Source: Lentzea alba
Lineage (GTDB): Bacteria; Actinomycetota; Actinomycetes; Mycobacteriales; Pseudonocardiaceae
Assembly: GCF_011067745.1 (NCBI RefSeq)
Contig: NZ_JAAMPJ010000006.1
Coordinates: 225,019-289,018, forward strand
DNA: 64,000 bases
Direction of reading: 5' to 3'
Below, one piece after another: positions 47,814-56,552 of this stretch. How positions within the stretch are numbered: the stretch's first letter is position 1; the number at the start of each line of letters is the position of its first letter. A model generated the notes under the pieces. The model made no database searches. It saw nothing but the letters and a program-made list of their open reading frames with translations, and was not told the DNA's origin. Both the position numbers and the translations under genes were made by a program.

Positions 47814-49991
47814 GTGATCAAGCCGGAAGACTTGACCGACGTCGAACGCCAGGTAGCAGGGGCCTACGCGGGCGGCACCGAGATCGACCTGACCGGACAG
47901 AGCGTGCGCGGTGAGGTGCTCACCGGGTTGCTGACCGGCATGTACCGGGTGCCGCGCAAGGGATTGCCCGCTCTGCGACTGCGAAACGCGAGAATCACCG
48001 GCAAGTTCGAACTGGAGGGCACCCGCGTTACGCGGGTCATCGACCTCACCCACTGCACCTTCGAGGAATCACTCGACCTCCGGATGGCCCGCCTCATCGG
48101 ACTGAGGCTGCGCGGCACCCGCGTCCCCGGTCTGCAGGGCCGCAACCTGCGCGTGTTCAGCGACCTGGTCCTCGAAGCCGGCTTCACCTGCACCGGCACG
48201 GTCGACCTCACCGACGCGGCCGTCGACGGAACGCTGCGGCTCGCCGGCGCGGTCCTCCGCTCCAACAGCGACCACGCCTTCCTCGGCGCCCGCCTGCGCG
48301 TCAGCGGGTCCGTCCAGGCCATCGCGATGCGGGCCAACGGCGAGGTCCGGCTCCGGGGCGCGGTGATCGGCGGCAGCGTCCACCTCGGTGGCGCGCGACT
48401 GGTCAACGCCGGCCGGGACGCCCTGGAGGCGTCCGGCATCGTGGTCTCGGGCAACGTCTTCTGCAACGCCGAGGGCGGCCGCTTCACCGCGGACGGGCGG
48501 GTGCTGCTCGACGGCGCGCGCGTCGGCGGGAACCTCGAGTTCACCGGCGCCCGCCTCAACTCCACCCACCAGGTCGACAACCAGGTGCTGGTGCTGCCGC
48601 ACGGGCTGGCCGACGAGGCGGCGACGCTGGTGGCCGACCGCATCCGGGTCGAGGGCAACGTCGAGCTCGACAACGGGTTCACCTCCACCGGCACGGTCCG
48701 GCTGCCGAACGCGATCGTCGGCGGCTACCTGCGGTTGTCCGGCGCGGTGATCGGGCCGCGCGACGTCGCCGAGGAACTCGCCGGTGACGTCACCAACCGG
48801 ATCCCCGTCGCCCTGCACGCGGACGGCATGCAGGTCAGGGGTGACGTGGAGGCCCGCAGCGCGGCCAACAACGGTGGCACGCGCACCCCGCCGTTGCAGA
48901 CCTACGGCCAGGTCCGGCTGTCGAACGCGCAGATCCAGGGCAGCGCCAGCATGTCCGGCGTCTCGCTGCACGGGCCCGGCATCGACGTCCTGTTCGCCGA
49001 CCGGCTCCAGATCGGCGGCACGCTCTTCCTACGTGAGCTCAGGGCCAAGGGCTCGATCCGGCTGCAGAACGCGAACATCGGCTCCACCCTCGACATGTCC
49101 GGCGCCGAACTGACGTTGCCGCGGCTCCGCGCGAACGGCACGCAGAAGCCGTCGCTCGACGCCCGTGCCATCACGATCGGCAAGGACCTCCTGTGCAGCC
49201 GCGGGTTCACGGCGGTCGGCGGCGTGCGGATCCGGCTGGGCGAGGTCGGCAAGATGGCGACGTTCAGCGACTCGCACCTCGGCTCGACCGCGGCGGACAT
49301 CGCGTTGAACGCCTACGGCCTCACCGTGCACCAGTTCCGGCTGCACATCCCCGAGGGCCAGCAGCCCAAGGGCAAGGTCGTGCTGAGCAGGCTGAAGGCG
49401 GTGTCGGTCACCGACGGCCCCGGTCTGTGGCACGCGGAGGGCGGCGTCGCCGTCGACGACTTCGAGTTCGCCGGCATCACCGCCGATCCCGACGTGCCGG
49501 TCGAGACGCGGCTGCGGTGGTTGCTCAAGGTGCAGCCGGACTTCGCGCCCGGACCGTACGAACAGCTCGCCGCCGTCTACCAGCAGGGCGGCGAGGAGGA
49601 GCTCGCGCAGAAGGTCCAGCTGGAGAAACAACGCCGCCGCTACTCCGAACTCGGCCGCGCCGGGCGGGTCTGGGGCGCGGTGCAGCGGTGGACGGTCGGG
49701 TACGGCTACCGGCCGTGGCTCGCGATCTGCTGGCTCGGCGTGTTCTGGCTCGGCGGCGCGCTGTGGTTCCACTGGCACCCGATGGTCAAGCTCAACAAGG
49801 ACGAGGACCCGGTGTGGAACGCCTCGCTCCTCGCGCTCGACCTGCTGATCCCGATCATCGACTTCGGCCACGACGGGAAGTGGCAGTTCACGGGCGCGTC
49901 GCAGTGGATCTCGTCGCTGCTCGTGGCCGTGGGCTGGGTGCTCGCGTCGACCGCCGCGGCGGGTGCGGCTCGGGTGCTCAAGCGAGTGTGA
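47814..49991 (+). CDS. Beta-helix repeat protein with C-terminal membrane helices
   Basis: 725 residues. Residues about 40-560 are a solenoid of short repeats of the pattern G-x-L-x-L/x-A-x-V/I-G-G (for example GTVDLTDAAVDGTLRLAGAV and GEVRLRGAVIGGSVHLGGARL), near pentapeptide-repeat or bactofilin-like right-handed helices. Two C-terminal transmembrane segments (WLAICWLGVFWLGGALWF, SLLVAVGWVLASTAAAGAA) anchor it with the solenoid probably cytoplasmic. Homologues are often labelled membrane-associated oxidoreductase, but no cofactor motif is seen. GTG start after GGGGAGG. Confidence 0.72.
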   Translation: MIKPEDLTDVERQVAGAYAGGTEIDLTGQSVRGEVLTGLLTGMYRVPRKGLPALRLRNARITGKFELEGTRVTRVIDLTHCTFEESLDLRMARLIGLRLRGTRVPGLQGRNLRVFSDLVLEAGFTCTGTVDLTDAAVDGTLRLAGAVLRSNSDHAFLGARLRVSGSVQAIAMRANGEVRLRGAVIGGSVHLGGARLVNAGRDALEASGIVVSGNVFCNAEGGRFTADGRVLLDGARVGGNLEFTGARLNSTHQVDNQVLVLPHGLADEAATLVADRIRVEGNVELDNGFTSTGTVRLPNAIVGGYLRLSGAVIGPRDVAEELAGDVTNRIPVALHADGMQVRGDVEARSAANNGGTRTPPLQTYGQVRLSNAQIQGSASMSGVSLHGPGIDVLFADRLQIGGTLFLRELRAKGSIRLQNANIGSTLDMSGAELTLPRLRANGTQKPSLDARAITIGKDLLCSRGFTAVGGVRIRLGEVGKMATFSDSHLGSTAADIALNAYGLTVHQFRLHIPEGQQPKGKVVLSRLKAVSVTDGPGLWHAEGGVAVDDFEFAGITADPDVPVETRLRWLLKVQPDFAPGPYEQLAAVYQQGGEEELAQKVQLEKQRRRYSELGRAGRVWGAVQRWTVGYGYRPWLAICWLGVFWLGGALWFHWHPMVKLNKDEDPVWNASLLALDLLIPIIDFGHDGKWQFTGASQWISSLLVAVGWVLASTAAAGAARVLKRV

Positions 49992-50152
49992 TCTTGGCCG
50001 GGGAATCGGCACCGTCGTTCACACGATGTAGTTAACCGAGCGCTCTGAGCGTGCATTCGGGGCAGTGGGACTGGCAGAGTCGCCGACGTCGACTTGATCA
50101 CTTGATCGTCGGTGAATCCCTTGAGCGCCACCGAGTAGCGAGGTTTCCTGCG

Positions 50153-50923
50153 TTGTTCTCCGCCGATCTGCGAGCGAAGACGGGAGCGAACGGCATCCGC
50201 CGGTTCGCCACCCGAGCGCTGCTCGCCGTCGGCGGTGCGATCGCGGGAACGGCCGTTGCCTGGGCGCTCACCACGTCTTCCGCCACCGCGGCGGAGACGG
50301 TGCCTTCCGCGGACGTCCAGCAGTTCGACGTCGTCAGCAAGATCGTCGCCAAGTCGGACGAGAAGCTGCCGGTCGTCGACCCTGCTGCCACCGCGGTGCA
50401 CAAGATCGACGAAACGTTGCGCACCGAGCAGCAGAAGGCTCGTGCCGCTCTGCCGGACGTGCAGGTCCAGACGGCGGTCGAACAGATCGCCGAGCGGATC
50501 CTGCCGCAGGTCACCAGGATCGGTCAGGCCCAGGCACCCGCCACCGAGCGGTCCATGGACGTGATCTTCCCGGAGACCCCGGCCACCACCGAGGCCGCTG
50601 TGTCGGCCCCGGTGGTCTCGCAGTTCGCCGGCCCGTCCGGTACCTCGTGGACGGACCTGTTGGAGCACAACGACTTCGTCGTGCCCTCCAAGCAGCGTCC
50701 GTCCCTGCCCAGCAACCCGATGCCGAAGCTGCCCGTCCCGGCCCCCGCGCCGGTGCAGTGCACTTCGTGCTCCGACGGTTCTGGTTCTGCCAAGGGCAGC
50801 ACCAGCGCTGCTCTCGCTGCGTCCGGCAACGCACACGGCACCGCGGTGACGCGCGCTCTCGCGCCGTCCACCGACGAGGTGACCGTCACGCCGGGCAAGC
50901 AGCCCGGTATCAACCCCGACTGA
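50153..50923 (+). CDS. Secreted Ala/Pro-rich protein upstream of the chaplin-like gene
   Basis: 256 residues from TTG at 50153, after GCGAGG. A long signal peptide ends near residue 47 (AIAGTAVAWALTTSSATAA). The mature part has a helical region (VVDPAATAVHKIDETLRTEQ), then Pro-rich SNPMPKLPVPAPAPVQ, a CTSC pair and a Ser/Ala-Gly tail. The frame stays open further upstream, so the start is uncertain. It is followed by a terminator and then the 1009-residue chaplin-like gene; proximity suggests a shared surface role, but no homology was recognised. Confidence 0.6.
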   Translation: MFSADLRAKTGANGIRRFATRALLAVGGAIAGTAVAWALTTSSATAAETVPSADVQQFDVVSKIVAKSDEKLPVVDPAATAVHKIDETLRTEQQKARAALPDVQVQTAVEQIAERILPQVTRIGQAQAPATERSMDVIFPETPATTEAAVSAPVVSQFAGPSGTSWTDLLEHNDFVVPSKQRPSLPSNPMPKLPVPAPAPVQCTSCSDGSGSAKGSTSAALAASGNAHGTAVTRALAPSTDEVTVTPGKQPGINPD

Positions 50924-50927
50924 TTCC

Positions 50928-50989
50928 AGCGCGCGGTTCGCGACAGCCCTCTCCCCCGGCTGTCCGGAAATCGACCGTCGCGCTTTTTT
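50928..50989 (+). terminator. Branched intrinsic terminator
   Basis: Outer stem AGCGCGCGGT with ACCGTCGCGCT (one bulge) encloses an inner GACAGCC/GGCTGTC stem and is followed by TTTTTT. It ends the secreted-protein transcript, so the chaplin-like gene needs its own promoter in 50990-51100, where none is clearly recognisable. Confidence 0.72.
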
Positions 50990-51114
50990 CTTGCGCTCTC
51001 CTCGGTCGATCACCGCGTGCGACTCCCCCGGTGATGGCGCGCCTTCCCCTGCGCGCCCGGCCCCACCCCCATGAACCCCCCTGATTACAGGGGACTTTGG
51101 AAGAAGGAGACCCA

Positions 51115-54100
51115 ATGCAGACCTGGGCAAAGCGCGGACTTCAGACCGCGTTTGTCACTGGTGGTTTGCTGATGCTCGGTACGGGCATCGCTTCTGCCCA
51201 GGAGAACGTCGACCCGGACGCCGCCCCGCCGGCCGTCGACGTCGCGGCTTCGGTTCCGCTCAAGGCTGACCAGAACAAGCTGGCCACGCCGGTCAAGGAA
51301 CTGACCGTTCCCAAGGTTGACCGCACGATCAGCACGGACCGCGTCACCAGCGCGGTGCCCACCCGCACGGCCACGCCCGTCGCGAACCCGCTGATCCGCC
51401 AGGCAGGCGAGCGTCTGCAGGGCACCGCGCTGCAGAACCTCGTGCGCGGCAACACGGTTCAGGCACACGTCGATGTGCCGATCAACATCTGCGGCAACTC
51501 GATCGCGGTCCTCGCGAACGGCGAAGCAGCCGGCGAGTGCACCCAGGAAACGCACCGCGACGGCACGATCGTCACGGACGGCGCGGGCCAGGCCCTGGCC
51601 GGCAACGTCGTGGCCGTCAACCACATCCTGCCGATCCAGATCACCGGCAACGCGATCGCGGCGGGTGGCAACTCGGCCACCAACACCAACGCCTCGCAGG
51701 TCTCGACGACCGGCGGCGACATCACCACCAACGGTGACCAGGGCGCCATCTCCGGCAACGTCGTCGCCGAGCAGGGCGCGACCCCGGTCCAGATCACCGG
51801 CAACGCCGTGGGCGCGGCGGGCATCGCCGAGGCCAACTCGGTCGCCGACACGTTCGCCTCCTCCGAGGGCGACGTCGCCACCAGCGGCAAGAACAGCTCG
51901 ATCTCCGGCAACGCCGTGCCGATCCCGCTGGCCCCGCTGTTCGAGGTGAACGGCAACTCGGCCGCCGGTGCGGGCAACGCCGCCACCGACTCGGTGCAGA
52001 CCGGCACCGCCTACGCGGGTGGCAAGACCGACACCAACGGCGACCCGGCCACCCTGGCCGGCAACGTCGTCGCGCCTGCTCTCGCGGGCCCGATCACGGT
52101 CGACGACAACGCCGCTGCCGCTGGTGGCAACGCGGCCGCCATCAGCGACACGTCCAACTGGTCGGACGCTGGTGGCCACATCCACACCGACGGCCGCGGC
52201 TCCACGGCTTCGGGCAACGTCGCCGGCGTGCCGATCTCGCTGCCCGTCGCGGCGGGTGGCAACGGTGCTTCGGTGGTCGGCAACGCGCTGACCGACCACG
52301 CCAACGAGGCGACCTCCAACGCCGGTGGCGACGTCTACACCCTCGGCGACAAGTCGGTGCTGTCCGGCAACATCGCCGACGTTCCCCCGGCCTCGGCCGT
52401 GGACGTGTGCGGTAACGGTGCCACCCTCGCGGGTCAGGCCACCGGCACCTGCGACAACGACGTCGACTCGGAGACCGGCGGTTACCAGGGCACGACCGGC
52501 AACGACTCGGTCCTGTCCGGCAACCTGGCGCAGACCCCGCTCGCCGCTCCGGCCGAGGTCTACGGCCTCGCGGCCGCGGCCGGTGGCCAGGCCTACGGCT
52601 CGGCGGACGAGACCAAGGACGTTCGCTCCAGCGGTCAGCCGAACACGCAGGACGACAACGGCACGGTCTCGAGCAACGTCGTGACCGCGCCCACCGCCGT
52701 CGCGGCCCAGGTCTTCGCCGTCACGGCCGGCCTGGTGGGCAACACCACGTCCGACACGTCGAACGACACGTCGGTCACCGCGGGCGAGGCCCCCAAGGCC
52801 TACGGCAAGAAGAGCTCGGCCTCCGGCAACATCGTCCAGGTCCCGACCTCGACGCCGGCCCAGGTCTTCGCCGACGGTGCCACGCTGGTCGGCAACAACA
52901 AGACCGCGGGCGACAACGCCACCGACATGAAGGCGGGCGGTGACGCTCTCACCACCGGTGAGCAGGGTTCCATCGCCGGCAACGTGATCTCGGCTCCGGT
53001 CGCCACCGGCACCCAGGTGCTCGGCTGGTCGGTCGGCGGCGGCAGCAACGTCGACTCGGTCGCCACCAACGACCTCGACTCGGTCGCCGGCGGCGACGTC
53101 AACAGCAACGGTGACAAGGGCTCGGTCTCGGGCAACCTGATCGCCGCGCAGCCCGCCGCGCTCCCCGCGGTTCCGGGCAACACCGTCTCGGCGGCCGGCA
53201 TCACCACGTCCGACGTGGTGACCGACACCAACGTCGTGTCCGGTGGCGACAGCTACTCCAAGGCCGACGACGCCTCGGTGTCCGGCAACCTGATCCACGT
53301 TCCCGCCACCGTCGTCGCCGGCGTGTACGCGGACGCGATCGCGGCTGCGGGCAACGCCACGACGGCCACCGACAAGGTCTCGAACACCGAGGCCGGCGGC
53401 GACATGTTCACCGAGGGCAGCGGCCCGCTGTCCGCGCGTGAGATGACCGTCCCGGTCGAGGCCGTGGCGAACCTCCGCCGCATCCCCGTGGAGGTCCTCG
53501 GCCAGGCGATCACGACCGGCACGAGCGACGACAGCCAGCTCACCGGCGAGGACACCGGCACGCTGCGCGCCTCGCAGCTCAAGGGCCTCGAGCTCCCCAA
53601 GGGCGTCGACGGTCTGCTGAAGGCCAACGAGATCCCGGCGTTCCACGGCATCGACAGCATCAAGGGCATCGACCAGCTGCCCGTGAACACGCTGCCGAAC
53701 CCGGCCGACCTGGCCGCCATGGCGGGCCAGCTGCCCACCCCGGCTCTGCCCGGTGTGGCGCAGGAGCGCTCCGCTCTGCCGATCAACGGTGGCACCGCCG
53801 GCATCACGCCGAACGTCCAGGGCCTGCCCCTGGGCCAGGTGCTGGACGCCGCTCAGGGTCTGCTCCCGGCTCTGCCGGCCGAGCGTTCGCTGCCCGCCGT
53901 CCCGTCCCTCCCGGTGACCGCCCCGGCCCTGCCGGTGCAGCTGCCGGCCCTGCCGACCGAGCGCTCGCTGCCCGCGCTGCCGCTCGACGGCCCGGCGTCC
54001 CTCTCGGGTCTGAACCTGAACCCGACCCAGGGCCTGGCGCCCGCTGCCGGCGAGCGTTCGCTGCCGCAGCTCCCGGTCGCCGCTCCGGCGATGACCCTGA

Positions 54101-54144
54101 TCGACCCGGCTCACCTGTTCGAGACGGTGACCGGCTCGCTGTAA
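51115..54144 (+). CDS. Giant secreted chaplin-like repeat protein
   Basis: 1009 residues from ATG at 51115, with AGAAGGAG as ribosome site. Signal peptide 1-28 (GGLLMLGTGIASA). Thirteen tandem units at residues about 103-775 follow the chaplin core pattern SGN-V-x3-P-x3-PVxVCGN. The Asn of each core falls at 113, 164, 215, 266, 317, 368, 419, 470, 521, 572, 623, 674 and 725, exactly 51 apart, and the second GN is 15 residues after it as in Streptomyces chaplins. Only units 1 (C126/C142) and 7 (C432/C446) keep a Cys pair. The C-terminal 230 residues have ERSLPALP-type repeats. No LPxTG anchor. Streptomyces chaplins have one or two such domains and form amyloid surface layers on aerial hyphae; the same role here is inferred. 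Confidence 0.78.
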   Translation: MQTWAKRGLQTAFVTGGLLMLGTGIASAQENVDPDAAPPAVDVAASVPLKADQNKLATPVKELTVPKVDRTISTDRVTSAVPTRTATPVANPLIRQAGERLQGTALQNLVRGNTVQAHVDVPINICGNSIAVLANGEAAGECTQETHRDGTIVTDGAGQALAGNVVAVNHILPIQITGNAIAAGGNSATNTNASQVSTTGGDITTNGDQGAISGNVVAEQGATPVQITGNAVGAAGIAEANSVADTFASSEGDVATSGKNSSISGNAVPIPLAPLFEVNGNSAAGAGNAATDSVQTGTAYAGGKTDTNGDPATLAGNVVAPALAGPITVDDNAAAAGGNAAAISDTSNWSDAGGHIHTDGRGSTASGNVAGVPISLPVAAGGNGASVVGNALTDHANEATSNAGGDVYTLGDKSVLSGNIADVPPASAVDVCGNGATLAGQATGTCDNDVDSETGGYQGTTGNDSVLSGNLAQTPLAAPAEVYGLAAAAGGQAYGSADETKDVRSSGQPNTQDDNGTVSSNVVTAPTAVAAQVFAVTAGLVGNTTSDTSNDTSVTAGEAPKAYGKKSSASGNIVQVPTSTPAQVFADGATLVGNNKTAGDNATDMKAGGDALTTGEQGSIAGNVISAPVATGTQVLGWSVGGGSNVDSVATNDLDSVAGGDVNSNGDKGSVSGNLIAAQPAALPAVPGNTVSAAGITTSDVVTDTNVVSGGDSYSKADDASVSGNLIHVPATVVAGVYADAIAAAGNATTATDKVSNTEAGGDMFTEGSGPLSAREMTVPVEAVANLRRIPVEVLGQAITTGTSDDSQLTGEDTGTLRASQLKGLELPKGVDGLLKANEIPAFHGIDSIKGIDQLPVNTLPNPADLAAMAGQLPTPALPGVAQERSALPINGGTAGITPNVQGLPLGQVLDAAQGLLPALPAERSLPAVPSLPVTAPALPVQLPALPTERSLPALPLDGPASLSGLNLNPTQGLAPAAGERSLPQLPVAAPAMTLIDPAHLFETVTGSL
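51421..53440 (+). repeat. Thirteen 153-bp coding tandem repeats (chaplin-like units)
   Basis: Each unit is 51 codons with no indel across all twelve spacings. Conserved positions are the SGN or AGN core, the second GN 15 residues later, and a Gly/Asp/Ser-rich linker (GGD..TNGD.GS type). Sequences between units diverge considerably, so the copies are old rather than recent DNA duplications. Confidence 0.85.
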
Positions 54145-54182
54145 CACCCCGCAGGTTGTAACACCCTCCCTCCGGTAAGAAG

Positions 54183-54220
54183 CTGAGCCCCGGCGACACG
54201 ACGGTGTCGCCGGGGCTCAG
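54183..54220. terminator. Bidirectional terminator after the chaplin-like gene
   Basis: A perfect 17-bp stem (arm CTGAGCCCCGGCGACAC) with loop GACG. It lies 38 bases after the chaplin-like stop and at the stop of the convergent GGDEF-like gene. Confidence 0.85.
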
Positions 54221-54585
54221 TGCCGTGCGGGGGGTGTTTCGGCTGTCGCGATCACGTCGTCCGGATCGCTGTCGCCGTCGCTCGTCACCCAGTGGATCTG
54301 CGGGCTGTCCCCGACCAGCTGCCTGATCAGCGACGAGATGGGCGAGCCGTCCCCGAAGTCGTGCTCGGCGAGAACGGCCAGCACCGCGTCGCCGTACCGG
54401 GCGACCGTGAAGTCCGGACGCAGACCCGCGCGGAGGGCCTTGGCCGCGCCCAGCACGGAGTCCGGTGCCGTGATCAGCACCAGTGTCACGAGCGTGCCGC
54501 GGGTGCGGGCGCGGATCAGCGACTGTTCCAGGCGGTCGAGCAGCAGCGCGTGGCCGGGCAGGCCGGTGAGCGGGTCGTGCAGCAC
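54217..54585 (-). CDS. Truncated, catalytically dead GGDEF-like protein
   Basis: 122 residues, GTG start. The N-terminus HDPLTGLPGHALLLDRLEQSL is the classic beginning of a GGDEF domain, but the active-site loop is VARYGDAVLAVL where GGDEF should be, and about 40 residues are missing. No upstream sensor domain. It may be a remnant of a diguanylate cyclase or a small domain with another role; a full-length DGC lies at 45.3 kb. No clear ribosome site; a leaderless start is possible. Confidence 0.6.
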   Translation of the reverse strand: MLHDPLTGLPGHALLLDRLEQSLIRARTRGTLVTLVLITAPDSVLGAAKALRAGLRPDFTVARYGDAVLAVLAEHDFGDGSPISSLIRQLVGDSPQIHWVTSDGDSDPDDVIATAETPPARH

Positions 54586-54654
54586 AGTCCGGTTCTAGTC
54601 GAGCCGTGGCCCGTTGACCAGCATCGCGGCCCTGATCAGCCCCTCATGGGTGAG

Positions 54655-55131
54655 TCAGCCGAGGGATTTGCTCAGCATGATCCCGCGCGGCCCGAAGCCG
54701 GCCCTGGCGTAGAACCGGACCGCGTCCTCGTTGGCCGCGAAGATGCCGGCGAAGAGGATCTCGACCCCGTGCGCCGCGGCCACCCGTTCCGCCTCGGCCA
54801 CCAGAGCGGCACCGACACCCCGGCCGCGATGCCCGTCCACGACCACGGTGTGGATGTCCGCACCGCGGCGCGGCACCAGGATCTGGTGATCGGGAGGCGT
54901 CGGCAACGGCACGACCTCCGCCATGCCGACCACCTCGCCGTCCAGCTCGGCGACCGAGATCAGCGCCCGCTCCACGACGACCTCGAAGTGCCACCGCACC
55001 GCCAGTGGGTCGGGGACGCGGAACTCCTCCGGCGCGAGCTGGACGTGCCGTTCGGCGTTGGCGAGGCGCAGCCGGACGAGGGCGGGCACGTCGTGGCGCG
55101 TCGCCGGCCGGATCTTCAGTCCGTGCGTCAT
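54655..55131 (-). CDS. GNAT family N-acetyltransferase
   Basis: 158 residues from ATG at 55131 (MTHGLKIRPA). Acetyl-CoA motif VDGHRGRGVGAALVAEAER, then FAANEDAVRFYARAGF. The acceptor is unknown. A perfect 18-base palindrome lies 9 bases before the ATG. Confidence 0.87.
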   Translation of the reverse strand: MTHGLKIRPATRHDVPALVRLRLANAERHVQLAPEEFRVPDPLAVRWHFEVVVERALISVAELDGEVVGMAEVVPLPTPPDHQILVPRRGADIHTVVVDGHRGRGVGAALVAEAERVAAAHGVEILFAGIFAANEDAVRFYARAGFGPRGIMLSKSLG

Positions 55132-55140
55132 CTGTCGATC

Positions 55141-55158
55141 CTGCCTGATCAGGCAGGT
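55141..55158. promoter_or_regulatory. 18-base palindrome upstream of GNAT
   Basis: CCTGCCTGATCAGGCAGG is perfectly palindromic, covers the VOC stop codon, and is just before the GNAT start. It may be an operator for the GNAT gene or a compact hairpin; chance is possible in GC-rich DNA, though 18 perfect bases is long. Confidence 0.35.
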
Positions 55159-55505
55159 GGCGCGAAGAAGTTGATCAGATTGCCGTCGGGGTCGCGGAAC
55201 AGCAGCGAGCGGTTTCCCCACGGCATCGTGGTCGGCTTCTGCACGAACTCGACGTCCTGACCGGCCAGCCGTTCGTACTCCCGGTCGACGTCCTCGACGC
55301 GGAACTCGATGATCGCCGTCCGGTTCGACTCGGGCACCGCGGCCCCGGTCGTGTTGGCGCTGCCGATGGCCAGCGTGCACGACGGCCCCACGAGCTCGGC
55401 GAACTGCTCGGTGCGCCAGTGCGCTTCGAGGCGGGTCGTTCGTTCGTAGAACTCGACAAGGCGAGCGACGTCGTGAGTGATGACACGGAGTGAAACGAGC
55501 TTCAT
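55149..55505 (-). CDS. VOC family (glyoxalase-like) protein
   Basis: 118 residues from ATG at 55505 (MKLVSLRV). Two beta-alpha-beta-beta-beta units: VARLVEFYERTTRLEAHW and a late LLFRDPDGNLINFF. It could be a lyase, a dioxygenase or a resistance protein; metal ligands cannot be fixed confidently. Followed by the GNAT gene on the same strand. Confidence 0.83.
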   Translation of the reverse strand: MKLVSLRVITHDVARLVEFYERTTRLEAHWRTEQFAELVGPSCTLAIGSANTTGAAVPESNRTAIIEFRVEDVDREYERLAGQDVEFVQKPTTMPWGNRSLLFRDPDGNLINFFAPPA

Positions 55506-55564
55506 GAGAGGCACGCTAGGTCGAATAGTGGACAGGATCCGCCCGGTATCCGGAAGATCTTCGC

Positions 55565-56542
55565 GTGACCCGTCCGATCGCTCGCGTGCTGGCGTTGTTG
55601 GAGATCCTCCAAAGCGGAGGCACCCGGACCGTCGCGGAACTCGCCGAACGCCTCGACGTGGACGAACGCACGGTCCGCCGCTACGTGGACCGCCTGCTGG
55701 AGCTCGACATCCCGGTCCGTTCGGTGCGCGGACGGTACGGCGGATACCGGCTGGAGCCGGGTTACCGGATGCCGCCGTTGATGCTCGGCAACGAGGAAGC
55801 GCTCGCCGTCCTGCTCGGGCTGGTCGCGGGCCGGCGTTCCGGACTGATCAGCACTTCGGTCGCGGCCGTCGAGAGCGCGGTCGCCAAAGTCCGGCGAGTG
55901 CTGCCCGCAGCACTGGGCTCACGGCTGGACGCGGTGCTGGAAGCCGACTTCACCGCTCCCGAGCGGTCGGCGCTCACGACGGATGCCGAGGTGCTGCTCA
56001 CCGTCGCGGAAGCGGCGCGGGAACGGCGGCCGGTCGCGCTTTCCTACCTCGCCGGCCACGGCGGTGCCAGCGAACGGGTCGTCCACCCTTACGGAGTCGT
56101 GGCGCATTCCGGGCGGTGGTACCTGACCGGGTCGGACTCGGCCAGTGGACAGGTGCGCTCCTTCCGCGTCGACAGGATCACCAGCGCCTCCATGATCGCC
56201 GGAACGTTCGACGTGCCGGCCGGCTTCAACCCCGGCGAGCAGGTGCTGACCTCGCTCGCCGAGGCGCCTTACCAGCACGAGGTGGCCGTGCGGCTGCGAT
56301 CGACGCCCGACGAGATCCGTGCCGTGTTCCCACCGTCCGTCGCGGTGCTGGAGGAGATCGACGTCTCGTGGACGCGGGTCCGGATCCGGGCAGAGCGCCT
56401 CGACTGGATACCGCCGCTGCTCGCCGCCCTCGATCGGCCGTTCGTCGTCACGCAGCCCGACGAGCTGCGTGACCTGATCAAAGAACTCGCCGGGCGATTG
56501 GCCGCCCACGCCGACTTGCGTCTCCCGCAGGGGGAGGTGTGA
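55565..56542 (+). CDS. WYL-domain transcriptional regulator (YafY-like)
   Basis: 325 residues, GTG start. HTH_11 at the N-terminus (AELAERLDVDERTVRRYVDRL), the linker GRYGGYRLEPGYRMPPLML, and a WYL domain (VHPYGVVAHSGRWYLTGSDSA) with a C-terminal WCX extension. WYL domains sense nucleic acids or small ligands. Ten bases before the MerR gene, so the two may be co-transcribed; divergent from VOC-GNAT. Confidence 0.88.
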   Translation: MTRPIARVLALLEILQSGGTRTVAELAERLDVDERTVRRYVDRLLELDIPVRSVRGRYGGYRLEPGYRMPPLMLGNEEALAVLLGLVAGRRSGLISTSVAAVESAVAKVRRVLPAALGSRLDAVLEADFTAPERSALTTDAEVLLTVAEAARERRPVALSYLAGHGGASERVVHPYGVVAHSGRWYLTGSDSASGQVRSFRVDRITSASMIAGTFDVPAGFNPGEQVLTSLAEAPYQHEVAVRLRSTPDEIRAVFPPSVAVLEEIDVSWTRVRIRAERLDWIPPLLAALDRPFVVTQPDELRDLIKELAGRLAAHADLRLPQGEV

Positions 56543-56552
56543 GGGTGGCGGT

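Noticed and set aside
51421..53440. CRISPR-like or satellite array
   Set aside because: The 153-base period is coding with diverged DNA; there are no short identical repeats with unique spacers.
51085..54147. Antisense open frame of 1020 codons opposite the chaplin-like gene
   Set aside because: It is Arg/Gly/Val-rich with no start signal or domain; the plus strand has signal peptide, ribosome site and a regular 51-residue repeat. High GC content creates such shadows.
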